Assembly: GCF_003671765.1 (NCBI RefSeq)
Contig: NZ_QPIB01000007.1
Coordinates: 186,001-250,000 of the forward strand
Direction of reading: 5' to 3'
DNA length: 64,000 nucleotides
DNA from: Xenophilus sp. E41
GTDB taxonomy: Bacteria; Pseudomonadota; Gammaproteobacteria; Burkholderiales; Burkholderiaceae_C
The position numbers and the translations under genes are program-made. Position 1 is the stretch's first letter. Every line of letters begins with the position of its first letter. Positions 60,436-64,000 of this stretch are shown here, piece by piece. The notes beneath the pieces are model-generated. The model did not search any database and had not been told where the DNA came from. It worked only from the letters and a program-made list of their open reading frames with translations.

Positions 60436-61110
60436 ATGTCGATGTTGTCCAATCTTGAACTGCTGCGGCGTGTGCCGCTGTTTGCGGCGCTCACGCCGTC
60501 GCAGTCAGCGAGCATCGCCGATGCGATCGTGAAGAAGCGGTTCAAGCGCGCGGAGGTCGTGGTCGAGCAAGGCAAGAAGTCCGACGCGCTGTACATCATC
60601 CTCACGGGCCGCGCACGCGTGATGAGCGCCGACAGCCGGGGCCGCGAGGTGATTCTCGCCACCCTTCAGCCCGGCGACTACATCGGCGAAATGAGCCTGA
60701 TCGACGACGAGCCGCATTCGGCCACGGTGCGCACCGAGGTGCAGACCGACGTGCTGATGCTGGGCCGCGAGGCCTTCTCGCGCTGCCTGCCCGAGAACTC
60801 GTCCATGTCGTACAACATCATGCGCGGGCTGGTGCAGCGCCTGCGCCATGCCGACCGCAAGATCGAATCGCTGGCCCTGATGGATGTGTACGGCCGGGTG
60901 GCGCGTTCGCTGCTCGAATTCGCGGTCGACGACGGCGCCGGCAACCTGAAGGTGCGCGAGAAGATCTCGCGCCAGGATCTGGCGAAGATGGTCGGTGCCT
61001 CGCGCGAGATGGTCAGCCGCGTGATGAAGGACCTGGAAGAGCGCGGTTTCGTCCAGACGCAGGACGACGGCTCGATGATCGTCAAGGAACGCCTGATGTC
61101 GATGGCGTGA
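60436..61110 (+). CDS. Crp/Fnr-family transcriptional regulator
   Basis: The 224-residue regulator has a cNMP-binding fold (about 10-125: VVEQGKKSDALYIILTGRAR, LQPGDYIGEMSLIDDEPHSA, shown in parts) and a C-terminal winged HTH (about 150-220: SRQDLAKMVGASREMVSRVM). The phosphate-binding cassette keeps GEMSLIDDEP with Ser-Ala, so a cyclic nucleotide or similar ligand is possible. There are no N-terminal Fnr cysteines, so oxygen sensing by an iron-sulfur cluster is unlikely. Position between trxB and ftsK is conserved in this group of bacteria as I recall. Confidence 0.93.
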   Translation: MSMLSNLELLRRVPLFAALTPSQSASIADAIVKKRFKRAEVVVEQGKKSDALYIILTGRARVMSADSRGREVILATLQPGDYIGEMSLIDDEPHSATVRTEVQTDVLMLGREAFSRCLPENSSMSYNIMRGLVQRLRHADRKIESLALMDVYGRVARSLLEFAVDDGAGNLKVREKISRQDLAKMVGASREMVSRVMKDLEERGFVQTQDDGSMIVKERLMSMA

Positions 61111-61235
61111 CGGTTGCGCGTGCAGATTGCACGCCACACCGTCTTGTCCTGCCTGTCTCGGGGAGCGGCCCGGGCCATGATTCGTTGTAGTCTCGGGGTC
61201 TCGGCACACCACGGTGCGCCGGGCCCGGACTTTTC

Positions 61236-63626
61236 ATGACCTATTCGCTGAACACCCTTCACTCCTCGACCGGCGACAGCCAGCCGGTGCGACAGCGGGC
61301 GCTGCGCTTCGCCCACGAAATCACCCTGATCGCCGGCTTCGTCGCGCTGCTGTTCTGGCTGCTCGCGATGTTGAGCTACACGCCCTCCGATGCGGCCTGG
61401 TCCACGTCCGGCACGGGCGGCTCGATCAAGAACTGGGGCGGTCGCCTGGGCGCCTGGATCGCCGATGGCAGCTACTACCTGGCCGGCTACTCGGTGTGGT
61501 GGTGCTTCGCGGCCGGCATTCGCGCGTGGCTGTCCTCGCTGGCCGACTGGCTGCGCGGCGGTGGGCCCGAAGCGGCCGACGCGCCGCCCCGTGGCCGCTT
61601 CAACCGCAGCCGGCTCGCCTTCTGGTTCGGGCTCCTGCTCCTGCTCTCGGCGAGTGCGGTGCTCGAGTGGTCGCGCCTGTACCGCCTCGAGTTCCGCCTG
61701 CCCGGCCATGGCGGCGGTGTGCTCGGCTACTTCGTCGGGCCCTTCGGCATCAAGTGGCTGGGTTTCACCGGCTCGGCCCTGGTGGCCATCGCGGCGGGCG
61801 TGATCGGTTCGGCGCTGGTGTTCCGCTTCTCGTGGAGCCAGATCGCCGAGCGCATCGGCTCCCGCCTCTATTCGCTGTTCGAGATGCGGCGCGAGAAGCG
61901 CGAGATCGCCGAGGACATCGCGCTGGGCAAGCAGGCACGCCGCGAGCGGGAAGAGGTCTCGACCTTCGAGCGCGACCTGTCCGACATCGACGCCCCCGGC
62001 GGTCCGGCCGACGACGAGATCACCATCCTGCCCAAGCCCAAGCGGCGCGAGAAGGCGCCGCCGGTGCAGATCGAGCCGGCGCTGGCCGAGGTCCCCAGGA
62101 GCGACCGCGTGGTGAAGGAGCGCCAGAAGCCGCTCTTCAAGGAACTGCCCGACAGCAAGCTGCCGCAGGTCGACCTGCTCGACGCCGCGCAGGCGCGCCA
62201 GGAATCGGTCTCGGCCGAGACGCTGGAGATGACCTCGCGCCTGATCGAGAAGAAGCTCAAGGACTTCGGCGTCGAGGTGCGGGTCGTGCTGGCCTCGCCC
62301 GGCCCGGTGATCACGCGCTACGAGATCGAGCCGGCCACCGGCGTGAAGGGCTCGCAGATCGTCAACCTGGCCAAGGACCTGGCGCGCTCGCTGTCGCTGG
62401 TGTCCATCCGCGTGATCGAGACCATTCCCGGCAAGAACTACATGGCGCTTGAACTGCCCAACGCCAAGCGCCAGTCGATCAAGCTCAGCGAGATCCTCGG
62501 CTCGCAGATCTACAACGAGGCCAAGTCCATGCTGACCATGGGCCTGGGCAAGGACATCGTCGGCAACCCCGTGGTGGCCGACCTGGCCAAGATGCCGCAT
62601 GTGCTGGTGGCGGGCACCACCGGGTCGGGCAAGTCGGTGGGGATCAACGCCATGATCCTCTCGCTGCTCTACAAGGCCGAGGCGAACGACGTGCGCCTCC
62701 TGATGATCGATCCCAAGATGCTGGAGATGTCGGTCTACGAAGGCATCCCGCACCTGCTGGCGCCCGTGGTCACCGACATGAAGCAGGCGGCCCACGGCCT
62801 GAACTGGTGCGTGGCCGAGATGGAGCGCCGCTACAAGCTCATGAGCAAGCTGGGCGTGCGCAACCTGGCGGGCTACAACACCAAGATCGACGAGGCCAAG
62901 GCGCGCGAGGAGTTCATCTACAACCCCTTCAGCCTCACGCCCGACGACCCCGAGCCGCTCAAGCGCGAGCCGCACATCGTCGTTGTCATCGACGAGCTGG
63001 CCGACCTGATGATGGTGGTCGGCAAGAAGATCGAAGAGCTGATCGCCCGCCTCGCGCAGAAGGCGCGTGCGGCCGGCATCCACCTCATCCTGGCCACGCA
63101 GCGTCCCAGCGTGGATGTGATCACGGGCCTCATCAAGGCCAACATCCCGACGCGCATCGCCTTCCAGGTCAGCAGCAAGATCGACTCGCGCACCATCCTC
63201 GACCAGATGGGCGCCGAGGCGCTGCTGGGCATGGGCGACATGCTCTACATGGCCAGCGGCACCGGCCTGCCGATCCGCGTGCACGGCGCCTTCGTCTCCG
63301 ACGACGAGGTGCACCGCGTGGTGGCCTACCTCAAGAGCCAGGGCGAGCCCGACTACATCGAGGGCGTGCTCGAAGGCGGCACGGTCGACGACGAAGACCT
63401 CTCCATGCCGGGCGGTCCCGACGGCGAGAAGGACCCGATGTACGACCAGGCCGTCGAGGTGGTGCTCAAGAACCGCAAGGCCAGCATCTCGCTGGTGCAG
63501 CGTCACCTGAAGATCGGCTACAACCGCGCCGCGCGCCTGGTCGAGGACATGGAGAAGGCAGGCCTCGTGAGTGCGATGAGCGGCAGCGGCCAGCGCGACA
63601 TCCTGGTGCCGGCGCGCGCCGAATGA
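61236..63626 (+). CDS. ftsK: DNA translocase FtsK
   Basis: FtsK is the septal DNA pump that clears chromosome dimers and activates XerCD at dif. The 796-residue protein has N-terminal membrane helices (about 25-215), a charged linker and an alpha domain. The RecA-like motor has Walker A GTTGSGKS (460-467) and Walker [17 protein letters not shown]-terminal gamma winged-helix domain (about 735-796: [20 protein letters not shown]) reads KOPS. The linker is short compared with E. coli FtsK. lolA follows, as is usual. Confidence 0.97.
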   Translation: MTYSLNTLHSSTGDSQPVRQRALRFAHEITLIAGFVALLFWLLAMLSYTPSDAAWSTSGTGGSIKNWGGRLGAWIADGSYYLAGYSVWWCFAAGIRAWLSSLADWLRGGGPEAADAPPRGRFNRSRLAFWFGLLLLLSASAVLEWSRLYRLEFRLPGHGGGVLGYFVGPFGIKWLGFTGSALVAIAAGVIGSALVFRFSWSQIAERIGSRLYSLFEMRREKREIAEDIALGKQARREREEVSTFERDLSDIDAPGGPADDEITILPKPKRREKAPPVQIEPALAEVPRSDRVVKERQKPLFKELPDSKLPQVDLLDAAQARQESVSAETLEMTSRLIEKKLKDFGVEVRVVLASPGPVITRYEIEPATGVKGSQIVNLAKDLARSLSLVSIRVIETIPGKNYMALELPNAKRQSIKLSEILGSQIYNEAKSMLTMGLGKDIVGNPVVADLAKMPHVLVAGTTGSGKSVGINAMILSLLYKAEANDVRLLMIDPKMLEMSVYEGIPHLLAPVVTDMKQAAHGLNWCVAEMERRYKLMSKLGVRNLAGYNTKIDEAKAREEFIYNPFSLTPDDPEPLKREPHIVVVIDELADLMMVVGKKIEELIARLAQKARAAGIHLILATQRPSVDVITGLIKANIPTRIAFQVSSKIDSRTILDQMGAEALLGMGDMLYMASGTGLPIRVHGAFVSDDEVHRVVAYLKSQGEPDYIEGVLEGGTVDDEDLSMPGGPDGEKDPMYDQAVEVVLKNRKASISLVQRHLKIGYNRAARLVEDMEKAGLVSAMSGSGQRDILVPARAE

Positions 63627-63765
63627 GCGCACGGCCGGTCGCACCGGTCACAACGGGTTGCCGTCCTTTGCCGACCCTTTGCACGGTCTGCGGCTGACGG
63701 CCGGAACGCGGGCCTTGCCGCAAGCTCCAAATCCCATACGCAGCCTTTCCCTTCCTCACCTGTCC

Positions 63766-64000
63766 ATGAACCGTTCCTTTCGTTTCCTCGGCCTCGCTGC
63801 GGTGCTCTCGCTGCCGGCGATGGGTGCCTGGGCCGCCGGCCTCGACAGCCTCGAAGCCTTCGTCAAGAACGCCAGGTCCGGCCGTGCCGAGTTCACGCAG
63901 ACCGTCACGCCGCCGGCCAAGGACGGCCAGCCCGCGCGTGCCAAGACCTCGACCGGCAGCTTCGAATTCCAGCGGCCGGGTCGCTTCCGCTTCGACTACC
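63766..64000 (+). CDS. lolA: outer-membrane lipoprotein carrier protein LolA (5' part)
   Basis: The frame runs off the right edge after 78 codons. It begins with a signal peptide (MNRSFRFLGLAAVLSLPAMG, cleavage after AWA). The mature LolA start follows: LDSLEAFVKNARSGRAEFTQTV (read in parts) and GSFEFQRPGRFRFDY. LolA carries lipoproteins across the periplasm from LolCDE to LolB. Position right after ftsK supports the call. Confidence 0.92.
   Translation, partial: MNRSFRFLGLAAVLSLPAMGAWAAGLDSLEAFVKNARSGRAEFTQTVTPPAKDGQPARAKTSTGSFEFQRPGRFRFDY

Overview
The window is a stretch of chromosome from a GC-rich betaproteobacterium, most likely Burkholderiales, family Comamonadaceae, and Variovorax-like. 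The placement rests on the Rieske/cytochrome b/cytochrome c1 operon followed by sspA-sspB, the trxB-(Crp)-ftsK-lolA order, Bug/TctC-type transport genes, the ribF-ileS-lspA order, and several short interspersed repeat families that I associate with this family from memory. No rRNA, prophage, IS transposase, CRISPR array or plasmid function was found. The sequence reads as housekeeping chromosome with metabolic and transport islands.

Layout. 0-7 kb: end of a membrane protein, Nif3-like protein, pdxA, mscL (opposite strand), petABC behind a good sigma-70 promoter and closed by a strong terminator, sspA, sspB and tRNA-Thr(UGU). 7-13 kb: dciA, secA, argJ, a DUF815 ATPase and mutT. 12.7-18 kb (minus strand): an SDR reductase carrying an in-frame repeat insertion, then a VWA/DUF58/MoxR/S1C-protease operon. 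18-23 kb: TatD, an exported 11-mer-repeat (LEA-like) protein, a family-6-type UDG, a spermidine-synthase-like protein and a lone PilB/GspE ATPase. 23-30 kb: tctBA, then a TctC-type binding protein, a cytoplasmic gamma-glutamyltransferase, a DMT exporter and an SDR. 30-37 kb: a three-domain DUF5672-GT17-methyltransferase fusion, an EamA exporter, a quinone reductase, a receiver-only regulator, a LysR regulator and a bile-acid-symporter-type transporter. 37-45 kb (minus): Na/Pi cotransporter, then a LacI-controlled ABC uptake operon ending in a GpdQ-like phosphodiesterase. 45-50 kb: lspA-ileS-ribF (minus) and an HNH protein (plus). 50-55 kb (minus): ECHDC3-like protein, lipoprotein lipase and two acyl-CoA dehydrogenases. 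55-64 kb: purN, DUF1653, an RsmB-type methyltransferase, a desaturase, rpmG-rpmB, trxB, a Crp-family regulator, ftsK and the start of lolA.

The most unusual feature is the density of small non-autonomous repeats. Nine copies of a 17-bp imperfect palindrome (consensus GCTATSAAAWNNNTAGC) are scattered from 0.6 to 56 kb, five of them inside reading frames. A 74-bp GC-rich element flanked by a 10-bp direct repeat lies in frame inside an SDR gene. A second GC-rich family has two copies, one inside the moxR-DUF58 operon. A CTTCGACAGGCTC-type inverted repeat sits in the ileS leader. Two sites 11 kb apart share 23 of 29 positions. One lies in front of the LysR gene and one in front of the tctC cluster, which suggests that this regulator controls both.

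Start codons were chosen from family alignment recalled from memory, ribosome-binding sites and overlaps. No database search was run, so family names come from motif recognition.
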